64,000 bases of DNA from Yoonia sp. G8-12 (GTDB lineage: Bacteria; Pseudomonadota; Alphaproteobacteria; Rhodobacterales; Rhodobacteraceae): NCBI RefSeq assembly GCF_038443675.1, contig NZ_CP151762.1, positions 1,302,001 to 1,366,000 of the forward strand, in the 5' to 3' direction. A model generated the notes under the pieces. That model was not told the origin of the DNA and did no database searches. It was given only the letters and a program-made list of their open reading frames with translations. How positions within the stretch are numbered: position 1 is the first letter of the stretch; each line of letters opens with the position of its first letter. Both the position numbers and the translations under genes were made by a program. Shown piece after piece: positions 1-7,456 of the stretch.

Positions 1-58
1 CGGGCCAATCGCCCCCTATCGCTGCTGTGAACTGGAGTTACGCCATAAGGGGCCTACA

Positions 59-988
59 ATGAAAACCACCCGCACCGTTCAAAAAATCCTTGCCAACTAC
101 GAAGGCGAAACGCCGGGTGTGAAGGCCAATCTGGCGCGCATCCTGATGAACGGGAAACTGGGTGGCACTGGCAAGATGATTATCCTGCCCGTCGATCAAG
201 GGTTCGAGCACGGCCCTGCGCGGTCTTTCGCGCCAAACCCCGCCGCCTATGATCCGCATTACCACTACCAACTGGCGATTGACGCAGGCCTGAACGCCTA
301 TGCCGCCCCATTGGGCATGATCGAGGCGGGTGCGGATACCTTCGCAGGCCAGATCCCGACGATCCTGAAGGTGAACTCGGCCAACTCGCTGATCCCCGAT
401 GCAGCACCCAAGACCCAAGCGATCACCGCATCGGTCGATGATGCGCTGCGCCTCGGGTGTTCGGCAATCGGCTTTACGGTCTACCCCGGGTCGTCCGCCG
501 CGTTGGAGATGTTCGGCGACATCGCGGAAATGCGCAAGGAAGCGGCTGCCAAAGGCATCGCCACCGTCATCTGGTCCTATCCGCGTGGTGAGGCGCTGGA
601 CAAAGACGGCGAGACCGCCATTGATATCGGTGCCTATGCGGCCCAGATCGCGGCGCTGCTGGGCGCGCATATCATCAAGATCAAACTCAGCACCGATCAC
701 CTGAGCCTGCCTGAGGCAAAGAAAGTTTACGAGGCGCAAGACATTGATGTCGCCACACAAGCCGCCCGTGTTCGCCACTGCGTACAAAGTGCGTTTGATG
801 GTCGCCGCTTGATGGTGTTCTCGGGCGGTGCGGCCAAAGGTGCCGATGCGGTTTATGATGATGCCCGCGCAATCCGTGATGGTGGCGGCAACGGGTCGAT
901 CATCGGGCGCAATTCGTTCCAGCGTGACCGCGCAGATGCGATTGCGATGCTGAACAAACTGGTCGAGATTTATCGCGGCAAGGACTGA
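59..988 (+). CDS. fbaB: Class I fructose-bisphosphate aldolase (FbaB/DhnA type)
   Basis: The 309-residue protein matches the DeoC/LacD-like archaeal-type class I aldolases, which cleave fructose 1,6-bisphosphate to glyceraldehyde 3-phosphate and DHAP through a lysine Schiff base in the cytosol. Visible signatures are the N-terminal PVDQGFEHGP stretch (near residues 43-52), typical of this family's substrate pocket, and IIKIKLST near residue 207, which carries candidate Schiff-base lysines. No class II metal ligands are evident. The start is set by AAGGGG about 7 nt upstream of the ATG. The upstream neighbour lies outside the window; a patatin gene follows 100 nt later. It probably acts in glycolysis or gluconeogenesis. 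Family assignment is confident; physiological direction is inferred. Confidence 0.93.
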   Translation: MKTTRTVQKILANYEGETPGVKANLARILMNGKLGGTGKMIILPVDQGFEHGPARSFAPNPAAYDPHYHYQLAIDAGLNAYAAPLGMIEAGADTFAGQIPTILKVNSANSLIPDAAPKTQAITASVDDALRLGCSAIGFTVYPGSSAALEMFGDIAEMRKEAAAKGIATVIWSYPRGEALDKDGETAIDIGAYAAQIAALLGAHIIKIKLSTDHLSLPEAKKVYEAQDIDVATQAARVRHCVQSAFDGRRLMVFSGGAAKGADAVYDDARAIRDGGGNGSIIGRNSFQRDRADAIAMLNKLVEIYRGKD

Positions 989-1088
989 TCGTTGGCCCGC
1001 CGTAATACGCCCGTTTCGCTGCGTGATTGAATGCCGTAAAACGTGCGCAAATCAAACTTGCGAATGACACAGAAGGCTGGCGGATATC

Positions 1089-1910
1089 ATGCACTCAATT
1101 GCACTGGCGCTTGGGGCGGGCGGCGCGCGCGGACTGGCCCATATTCATGCGATCCGGGCTTTTGATGATCTTGGGCTGAGGCCAAAGGCCATCGCGGGTA
1201 CATCGATGGGGTCGATCATCGGCGCTGCGGCCTGTGCAGGGATGAGCGCCGATGCGATCACCGACCATATCTTTGGCAAGATCAGCAATCCGCTGTCGCT
1301 GGTCAACGATGCCTTCAAGGTCCGTGCCACCAGCATCAAGCGTTTCTTCGAAGAAGGCGGGCCGCGCATTGGCGAACTGAACCTTGAGCGTATTCTGGAC
1401 GTGGTCTTGCCCGATGCGATTCCGGAAACCTTTGCCGAACTGACCATCCCGCTCAAGATCGCTGCAACAGATTTCTATGGCCAGCGCACAGCGGTGTTTG
1501 CGGACGGGCCTTTGCTGTCGGCAATGGCCGCCTCTGCCGCGATGCCTGCTGTTTTTCTGCCGGTTGAGCGCAATGGTCGCTTTCACATTGATGGCAGCGC
1601 CACAAACCCCTGCCCTTTGGACCTTGTGCAAGATGATGCAGATCATGTCATCGCCATTGATGTCTCGGGCGGGACGCACGGTGATCCCACAGAACGCCCC
1701 AGCAAGATTGACGCGATGTATGGGTCAAACCAGATGATGCAGATGTCGATCGTTCAGAATGCAGCGATGCATTACCCTCAAACGGTGCTGCTGCGCCCGC
1801 CGGTCGATAGTTATCGGGCTTTGGATTTATTGAAGGCCAAAGAGATACTCGAACAGACTGCAGCGCTATGTGAACAGGTGAAATCCGAGATTGACCGGCT
1901 GGGCGCGTAA
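1089..1910 (+). CDS. Patatin-like phospholipase family protein (RssA-like)
   Basis: This 273-residue protein begins directly with the patatin oxyanion glycine motif GAGGARG (residues 9-15), followed by the nucleophile elbow GTSMGS (Ser near residue 40) and the catalytic Asp in DGSA (about residue 165). That gives the Ser-Asp dyad of bacterial patatin/RssA-type serine hydrolases, expected to deacylate lipids. No signal peptide or membrane segment is visible, so it is probably cytosolic or peripheral. It stands alone between the aldolase and ftsB, with about 100 nt on each side. The substrate cannot be told from sequence. Confidence 0.88.
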   Translation: MHSIALALGAGGARGLAHIHAIRAFDDLGLRPKAIAGTSMGSIIGAAACAGMSADAITDHIFGKISNPLSLVNDAFKVRATSIKRFFEEGGPRIGELNLERILDVVLPDAIPETFAELTIPLKIAATDFYGQRTAVFADGPLLSAMAASAAMPAVFLPVERNGRFHIDGSATNPCPLDLVQDDADHVIAIDVSGGTHGDPTERPSKIDAMYGSNQMMQMSIVQNAAMHYPQTVLLRPPVDSYRALDLLKAKEILEQTAALCEQVKSEIDRLGA

Positions 1911-1963
1911 CGGCCGCGCAGGTCCACAGATCGCAATAAAATAGCACTTTCACTGCAAATAAT

Positions 1964-1993
1964 GATTCCCTTTACGAATCAGATATGCGATTC
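1964..1993 (+). promoter_or_regulatory. Cluster of three GANTC (CcrM) sites upstream of ftsB
   Basis: GATTC at 1964-1968, GAATC at 1976-1980 and GATTC at 1989-1993 lie within 30 nt, 43 nt before the ftsB start. The first two form the inverted repeat TGATTC-N7-GAATCA. GANTC is the target of the alphaproteobacterial cell-cycle methyltransferase CcrM, and the methylation-sensitive regulator GcrA acts at promoters with such sites. Regulation of ftsB by this route is an inference. Confidence 0.45.
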
Positions 1994-2035
1994 TGCTTTC
2001 AGTCACCCGTCAGAGGTGACGTTTGAGGAAGACCC

Positions 2036-2335
2036 ATGATCCGACGCAACCGTCCCCAGCTTGGCGCATTGTTCTACTTCCTCGGCATGATCATGCTGGG
2101 GCTGTATTTCACGTTTGCTGCTGTGCAGGGCGATTATGGGCTTTTCAAGCGGATCGAAGTGCGCGCCGAAGGTGATGCGCTTGCGATTGAGTTGGCAGTG
2201 CTTGAAGGCGAAGTCACACGGATGGAAAACCTGACCAGGCGTATGTCAGACAATTACCTTGATTTGGACCTGCTCGATCAACAAGCCCGCGATGTGCTGG
2301 GCATGATCCGCGCCGATGAAATTGTCATCCGCTAG
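2036..2335 (+). CDS. ftsB: Septum formation initiator family protein (FtsB/DivIC)
   Basis: This is a 99-residue bitopic protein with a short cytosolic N-terminus, one membrane helix at about residues 12-30, and a periplasmic coiled-coil-like segment (about 45-80) that ends in a hydrophilic tail. This is the FtsB/DivIC architecture; FtsB joins FtsL and FtsQ in the divisome. The ATG is preceded by GAGGAAG. In many alphaproteobacteria ftsB lies just upstream of pdhA, as it does here (pdhA starts 143 nt later), which supports the call. The nearby GANTC cluster suggests cell-cycle timing. No other division gene is in the window. Confidence 0.85.
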   Translation: MIRRNRPQLGALFYFLGMIMLGLYFTFAAVQGDYGLFKRIEVRAEGDALAIELAVLEGEVTRMENLTRRMSDNYLDLDLLDQQARDVLGMIRADEIVIR

Positions 2336-2433
2336 CGGAACCGACATTCGAACAGCGCATCACAGCTATTCCGTCCGCGCTTGACGAAGGGTCACTTTGA
2401 CTCTCGCAATTGTTCGGGGCATGCTTTAGTAGA

Positions 2434-2451
2434 TAGTTTAATACTAAACTA
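2434..2451. promoter_or_regulatory. Perfect 7-bp-arm palindrome upstream of pdhA (operator-like)
   Basis: TAGTTTAATACTAAACTA consists of perfect 7-nt arms around a 4-nt AT-rich spacer, 27 nt before the pdhA ATG, in an AT-rich island that contrasts with the GC-rich surroundings. The size and symmetry fit a dimeric repressor site. The regulator is unknown and none is encoded nearby. Confidence 0.5.
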
Positions 2452-2477
2452 AATATGCACACGCTGGAGGATAGCAC

Positions 2478-3488
2478 ATGCCGCCAAAGAAGGCCGCCGC
2501 GAAACCCAACGTCTCAGCCGAGGAACTGCTGGGACATTACCGTGAAATGCTGTTGATCCGGCGATTTGAGGAAAAGGCAGGCCAGTTGTACGGCATGGGC
2601 CTGATCGGCGGTTTCTGCCACCTCTACATCGGTCAGGAAGCGGTTGTTGTGGGGCTAGAAGCCGCGGCCGAAGAAGGCGACAAGCGCGTGACGTCCTACC
2701 GTGACCACGGCCATATGTTGGCCTGTGGTATGGACCCCAAGGGGATCATGGCCGAGCTGACGGGCCGCGAGGGCGGCTTTTCCAAAGGCAAAGGCGGCTC
2801 GATGCATATGTTCTCGAAAGAGAAGCATTTTTATGGTGGGCACGGCATTGTGGCAGCACAGGTGCCATTGGGTGCGGGTCTGGCTTTTGCCGATAAATAC
2901 AAAGGCAATGACCGTGTGACGTTCACCTATTTTGGTGATGGTGCCGCCAACCAAGGCCAGGTTTACGAGACTTATAACATTGCCCAGCTTTGGGATTTGC
3001 CGGTTGTTTTTGTGATTGAAAACAACGGCTATGCGATGGGTACATCTGTTGTACGCTCGACCAAGTCACCGTCGCTTTGGGAACGCGGCGCCGCTTACGG
3101 CATCAAAGGCGAAGAAGTGGACGGCATGTCTGTTCTTGCCGTGAAAGAGGCAGGCGAGCGCGCAGTTGCACACTGCCGTTCGGGCAAAGGCCCCTATATT
3201 CTGGAAGTGAAAACATACCGTTATCGCGGCCACTCTATGTCGGACCCTGCGAAATACCGGACCCGCGACGAAGTGCAGAAAATGCGCGACGAACGCGACC
3301 CGATCGAACAGATCCGCGATATGCTGCTGACCGGCAAACACGCCACGGATGATGACCTCAAGGCCATCGACAAAGAGATCAAAGCCATCGTCAACGAGGC
3401 CGCAGAGTTCTCAAAAGAGAGCCCCGAGCCCGCATTGGACGAGCTTTGGACAGATATCTACGCAACCGAAATTCCGCAGGAGGCTTAA
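2478..3488 (+). CDS. pdhA: Pyruvate dehydrogenase E1 component, alpha subunit
   Basis: The 336-residue protein is the thiamine-diphosphate-binding half of heterotetrameric E1. The TPP motif starts at GDGAANQG and runs to the ENNGYAMGT segment (about residues 153-185). The arginine-rich YRYRGHSMSDP segment (about 247-257) is the usual E1-alpha phosphorylation-loop region. It catalyses pyruvate decarboxylation with E1-beta and passes the acetyl group to E2. A lysine-rich PPKKAAAKP leader precedes the conserved domain. The start has a GGAGG ribosome site. pdhB follows after 3 nt, so the genes form one operon. Confidence 0.97.
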   Translation: MPPKKAAAKPNVSAEELLGHYREMLLIRRFEEKAGQLYGMGLIGGFCHLYIGQEAVVVGLEAAAEEGDKRVTSYRDHGHMLACGMDPKGIMAELTGREGGFSKGKGGSMHMFSKEKHFYGGHGIVAAQVPLGAGLAFADKYKGNDRVTFTYFGDGAANQGQVYETYNIAQLWDLPVVFVIENNGYAMGTSVVRSTKSPSLWERGAAYGIKGEEVDGMSVLAVKEAGERAVAHCRSGKGPYILEVKTYRYRGHSMSDPAKYRTRDEVQKMRDERDPIEQIRDMLLTGKHATDDDLKAIDKEIKAIVNEAAEFSKESPEPALDELWTDIYATEIPQEA

Positions 3489-3491
3489 GGA

Positions 3492-4874
3492 ATGGCAACC
3501 GAAATTCTAATGCCCGCCCTCTCGCCCACGATGGAAGAAGGCACTTTGGCCAAATGGCTTGTCAAAGAGGGTGACACTGTTTCATCCGGTGACATCATGG
3601 CCGAGATTGAAACCGACAAAGCCACGATGGAGTTCGAGGCTGTTGATGAGGGGATCATCGGCAAGATCGTCATCCCTGAAGGTACCGAAGGTGTAAAGGT
3701 CAACGAGGTGATCGCCATTCTTGTCGAAGAAGGCGAAGACGTGGACAGCGCGGAAATTGACAGCAGCCAGTCACAGCAACCTGTGCCTGCCGACAAAGAG
3801 CAAAGCTCGGAGACGGCCCCTGCTGCTGCGAAGTCACATCCCGACCCTGCCCCGGTGGCCGATGCGACCCCTGACTGGGACGCCGATGTCGAGGTCAAGC
3901 AGACCACCGTGCGTGAAGCGCTGCGCGATGCGATGGCCGAGGAAATGCGCCGCGATCCTGATGTCTTTCTGATGGGTGAGGAAGTTGCCGAGTACCAAGG
4001 TGCTTACAAGATTTCCCAAGGTCTGCTGGACGAATTTGGCGCCAAGCGCGTCATCGACACCCCGATTACCGAACATGGTTTTGCAGGTATCGGTGTGGGT
4101 GCGGCCTTTGGTGGATTGAAGCCGATTGTGGAATTCATGACGTTTAACTTCGCCATGCAAGCCATTGACCATATTATCAACTCTGCTGCCAAGACGCTTT
4201 ATATGTCCGGTGGTCAGATGGGTGCGCCGATGGTGTTCCGTGGCCCCAACGGCGCCGCCGCCCGCGTGGGTGCGCAGCACAGCCAGGATTATGCGGCATG
4301 GTATATGCAAATCCCCGGTCTGAAGGTTGTGATGCCCTATTCGGCGGCAGATGCCAAAGGTCTGATGAAGACCGCGATCCGTGACCCCAACCCGGTGATC
4401 TTCCTTGAGAATGAAATCCTCTATGGCAAAGCTTTCGATGTGCCGGTGATGGATGATTTCACCATTCCGTTTGGCAAGGCCAAGATCGAACGTGCCGGTG
4501 ATGATGTCACCATCGTCAGCTTTGGCATCGGGATGACCTATGCGCTGGCTGCCGCTGAAAAGCTGGCCGAAGACGGGATCAACGCCGAGGTCATCAACCT
4601 GCGCACCCTGCGTCCGATGGACACCGAAACCATCCTTGCATCCGTGCGCAAGACCAACCGCTGCGTGACCGTTGAAGAAGGCTGGCCGCAAGGCAGCGTC
4701 GGCGGCTACATCAGCGGTGTGATCATGCAAGAGGCATTTGATTATCTGGACGCGCCCGTGATCACCTGCACAGGCAAGGACGTGCCGATGCCATACGCCG
4801 CAAACCTTGAAAAACACGCTTTGCTGACCACCGACGAAGTCGTCGAGGCCTGCAAAAAAGTCACCTACCGTTAA
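3492..4874 (+). CDS. pdhB: Pyruvate dehydrogenase E1 component, beta subunit with N-terminal lipoyl domain
   Basis: This 460-residue E1-beta carries an extra N-terminal lipoyl domain (residues 1-80, lipoyl lysine K43 in ETDKAT). A Glu/Ala/Pro-rich linker (about 80-130) follows, then the transketolase-like pyrimidine-binding and C-terminal domains (about 135-460). A lipoylated E1-beta is a known feature of alphaproteobacterial PDH. The lipoyl domain is almost identical to that of the adjacent E2, pointing to duplication within the operon. It lies 3 nt after pdhA and 12 nt before pdhC, so the three are co-transcribed. Confidence 0.97.
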   Translation: MATEILMPALSPTMEEGTLAKWLVKEGDTVSSGDIMAEIETDKATMEFEAVDEGIIGKIVIPEGTEGVKVNEVIAILVEEGEDVDSAEIDSSQSQQPVPADKEQSSETAPAAAKSHPDPAPVADATPDWDADVEVKQTTVREALRDAMAEEMRRDPDVFLMGEEVAEYQGAYKISQGLLDEFGAKRVIDTPITEHGFAGIGVGAAFGGLKPIVEFMTFNFAMQAIDHIINSAAKTLYMSGGQMGAPMVFRGPNGAAARVGAQHSQDYAAWYMQIPGLKVVMPYSAADAKGLMKTAIRDPNPVIFLENEILYGKAFDVPVMDDFTIPFGKAKIERAGDDVTIVSFGIGMTYALAAAEKLAEDGINAEVINLRTLRPMDTETILASVRKTNRCVTVEEGWPQGSVGGYISGVIMQEAFDYLDAPVITCTGKDVPMPYAANLEKHALLTTDEVVEACKKVTYR

Positions 4875-4886
4875 GGAGCCAGAGCA

Positions 4887-6218
4887 ATGCCAACAGAAAT
4901 CCTGATGCCCGCCCTGTCCCCCACGATGGAGGAAGGCACGCTGGCCAAGTGGCACGTCAAAGAAGGGGACAAAGTGTCCTCCGGTGACATCATGGCCGAA
5001 ATCGAGACCGACAAAGCCACGATGGAGTTTGAGGCCGTAGACGAAGGTGTGATGGGTAAAATCATCGTGCCCGAAGGCACCGAGGGTGTGAAGGTCAACG
5101 ACGTGATCGCCGTGCTGCTGGAGGAAGGCGAAAGCGCCGATGATATCGGTGACGTCAGCGCCAAATCCGATGACGCCTCGTCCAACGCGGCCCCTGCGGA
5201 AGCCAGCGATCAAACGGCACCCGAAAAGGGCCATGGTCGCGGAGAGACGGACGCCACCCCTGCACCGGCAGCGCCTTCCAAAGACGGCGAACGCATTTTT
5301 GCCTCCCCTTTGGCGCGCCGCATTGCGGCTGACAAAGGTCTTGATCTGGCAGATATCAAAGGGTCTGGCCCGCGTGGCCGGATCGTGAAAGCAGATGTCG
5401 AGAATGCAACAGCCGCACCCAAGGCTGCGGCGCCTGCGGCCAAGGCAGATGCGCCTGCCGCTGGTGGTGGCGCGGCAATGGCGGCTGGTCCATCGACCGA
5501 TGCTGTGCTGAAAACATACGCCGACCGCCCGTTCGAAGAGGTCAAACTGGACGGAATGCGCAAAACGATTGCCGCCCGCCTGACCGAGGCCAAGCAATCT
5601 GTGCCGCACTTCTATCTGCGCCGCGATATCCAGTTGGATGCGCTGATGAAGTTCCGCAGCCAGTTGAACAAGCAGCTTGAACCGCGCGGCGTAAAGCTGT
5701 CGGTCAATGACTTTATCATCAAGGCCTGCGCGCTGGCATTGCAGCAGGTACCGGATGCCAACGCAGTTTGGGCCGGTGATCGCACATTGAAGTTTGAAAA
5801 ATCCGACGTGGCGGTGGCTGTGGCCATCGAAGGCGGCTTGTTCACCCCGGTTTTGCGGGATGCCGAGATGAAGTCCCTCTCTGCGCTGTCTGCCGAGATG
5901 AAAGATCTGGCCACCCGCGCGCGCGACCGCAAACTGGCACCGCATGAATATGCCGGCGGCAGTTTTGCGATTTCCAACCTTGGCATGTTCGGCATCGACA
6001 ACTTTGATGCCATCATCAACCCGCCCCACTCGGCCATTCTTGCGGTGGGTGCAGGCGTCAAAAAGCCAATCGTTGGCGCGGATGGTGAGCTGGCGGTGGG
6101 GACGGTGATGTCGACCACATTGTCAGTCGACCACCGTGTGATTGACGGGGCTTTGGGGGCCAACCTGCTGAACGCGATCAAGGACAACCTTGAGAACCCG
6201 ATGACGATGCTGGCCTAA
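4887..6218 (+). CDS. pdhC: Pyruvate dehydrogenase complex E2, dihydrolipoamide acetyltransferase
   Basis: This 443-residue E2 has a single N-terminal lipoyl domain (1-80, K43), an Ala/Pro/Glu linker, an E1/E3-binding peripheral domain (about 133-170, with FASPLARRIA and GRIVKADV), a second Ala-rich linker, and the catalytic acyltransferase core (about 210-443) ending with the active-site motif DHRVIDG. It transfers acetyl from lipoate to CoA and forms the scaffold of the complex. The E3 (lpd) gene is not adjacent in this window. A strong hairpin terminator follows within 25 nt, ending the pdhA-B-C operon. Confidence 0.97.
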   Translation: MPTEILMPALSPTMEEGTLAKWHVKEGDKVSSGDIMAEIETDKATMEFEAVDEGVMGKIIVPEGTEGVKVNDVIAVLLEEGESADDIGDVSAKSDDASSNAAPAEASDQTAPEKGHGRGETDATPAPAAPSKDGERIFASPLARRIAADKGLDLADIKGSGPRGRIVKADVENATAAPKAAAPAAKADAPAAGGGAAMAAGPSTDAVLKTYADRPFEEVKLDGMRKTIAARLTEAKQSVPHFYLRRDIQLDALMKFRSQLNKQLEPRGVKLSVNDFIIKACALALQQVPDANAVWAGDRTLKFEKSDVAVAVAIEGGLFTPVLRDAEMKSLSALSAEMKDLATRARDRKLAPHEYAGGSFAISNLGMFGIDNFDAIINPPHSAILAVGAGVKKPIVGADGELAVGTVMSTTLSVDHRVIDGALGANLLNAIKDNLENPMTMLA

Positions 6219-6240
6219 GGCGCTGACATAAAGAAATAAA

Positions 6241-6275
6241 AACGGCGGCCCGTCATCGGGCCGCCGTTTTTTATT
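6241..6275. terminator. Bidirectional Rho-independent terminator between pdhC and cysE
   Basis: A 12-bp perfect GC-rich stem (AACGGCGGCCCG paired with its complement) with a TCAT loop is followed by TTTTTTATTTT on the plus strand and preceded by an A-rich stretch, so it can serve both convergent genes. It overlaps the last codons of cysE. Confidence 0.9.
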
Positions 6276-7080
6276 TTACCGTCTTGAGGATCTGATCCAT
6301 GCTCAGGGCCGGTTGCGAACATCCCGCCTCACCCACGATTTTGGCGGGCACACCGGCCACGGTTTTCTTTGGTGGCACTTCTTCCAGCACCACAGAACCG
6401 GCGGCGATCCGGCTGCAATTGCCGACTTTGATATTGCCCAGCACCTTGGCCCCTGCCCCGATCAGCACGCCGTCGCCGATTTTGGGGTGACGGTCGTCAT
6501 CCTCTTTGCCGGTGCCGCCCAAAGTGACCGAATGCAACATCGACACGTTATCGCCCACAACGGCCGTTTCCCCCACCACGATGGAATGGGCGTGGTCAAT
6601 CATGATCCCCTGTCCGATCCTTGCGGCGGGGTGGATATCGACGCCGAACATCTCGCTTGTGCGCATCTGGATGAAATAGGCCAGATCCTTGCGATCATGC
6701 TGATAGAGCCAATGGGCCAACCGGTAGCATTGCACCGCCTGATAGCCCTTGAAGAACAACAGCGGTTTCATAAAGCGGTGACAGGCGGGATCACGATCAT
6801 AGGTCGCGACAAGATCGGCACGCGCCGCAGCGACCAGATCGGGCGATGCGACATAGGCGTGATCGGCGATCTCGCGCAAAATCTGTTCCGACATTTCGCG
6901 CGATGCGAGCTTCATTGATATCCGGTAGGCCAGCGCGCCTTCAAAGGATTTGTGGTGCAGGATGCCCGCATAGATCAGCCCGCCCATCAGCGGCTCTGCA
7001 TCAATGGCGGCCTCTGCCTCTTCACAGATGCGTTGCCAGACCGGATCAAATTCCGAGACATTGGGGTTGGGACGCGCCAT
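6271..7080 (-). CDS. cysE: Serine O-acetyltransferase
   Basis: The 269-residue protein has the helical N-terminal CysE domain (about 10-140) followed by a left-handed beta-helix of hexapeptide repeats (about 150-255). The repeats include the catalytic stretch IMIDHAHSIVVGETAVVG and end in AGVPAKIVG. It acetylates serine with acetyl-CoA as the first step of cysteine synthesis. I place the start at 7080 (MARPNPNV) because GAGGT lies 8 nt upstream; an in-frame ATG 18 codons earlier lacks a ribosome site. The gene sits directly downstream of the GTA cluster on the same strand, a neighbourhood I recall as recurrent in Rhodobacterales. Confidence 0.96.
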   Translation of the reverse strand: MARPNPNVSEFDPVWQRICEEAEAAIDAEPLMGGLIYAGILHHKSFEGALAYRISMKLASREMSEQILREIADHAYVASPDLVAAARADLVATYDRDPACHRFMKPLLFFKGYQAVQCYRLAHWLYQHDRKDLAYFIQMRTSEMFGVDIHPAARIGQGIMIDHAHSIVVGETAVVGDNVSMLHSVTLGGTGKEDDDRHPKIGDGVLIGAGAKVLGNIKVGNCSRIAAGSVVLEEVPPKKTVAGVPAKIVGEAGCSQPALSMDQILKTVK

Positions 7081-7162
7081 GGCACTTACCTCGCTGCTAG
7101 TTGGCCTTCTGTCTAGTGCAGATAGGGCCCGCATGCCAAGAACAAAGCTGTGATGGCCTATG

Positions 7163-7456
7163 TCACTGAAATTGATCTGCGAAATGCCTGTGGAGTTCGC
7201 CCGCTACAAGGACCAGCACTTGCAATTCATCCGGCCCCAGTGCCGCAGGCCGCGGGGCAACTGCCTGGCGCAGCGCGCAGGACATCAGCGCGCCGGTCCC
7301 GAAATGCGGATGCGGCCTGCCATGCGCCAGCCGGTACCGGTCGGCAAGGTCGGCCTTGGCGATCATATCGCGCATCACCGCCGCGCGCCTGTCCTCGGGG
7401 ATTAGCGCAAGCGCGCGCGTGGCGGTTTCGATATCTGCCAGATGCAGCGGTCTCAT
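7163..7456 (-). CDS. Small conserved hypothetical protein downstream of GTA g15 (DUF7742-like)
   Basis: A 97-residue, Ala/Leu/Arg-rich, mostly helical protein without signal peptide or membrane segment. Its start overlaps the stop of g15 by 4 nt (ATGA), so it is probably translated with the GTA message. A similar small gene is, from memory, often found after g15 in roseobacters and has been assigned to DUF7742; I cannot confirm the family here. Function is unknown. Only the position suggests a link to GTA production. Confidence 0.65.
   Translation of the reverse strand: MRPLHLADIETATRALALIPEDRRAAVMRDMIAKADLADRYRLAHGRPHPHFGTGALMSCALRQAVAPRPAALGPDELQVLVLVAGELHRHFADQFQ

Noticed and set aside
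3834..6029. A 731-codon open frame on the minus strand opposite pdhB and pdhC
   Set aside because: It is antisense to two certain genes, is rich in His/Gly/Arg as expected from the shadow of GC-rich coding DNA, and shows no recognisable domain.
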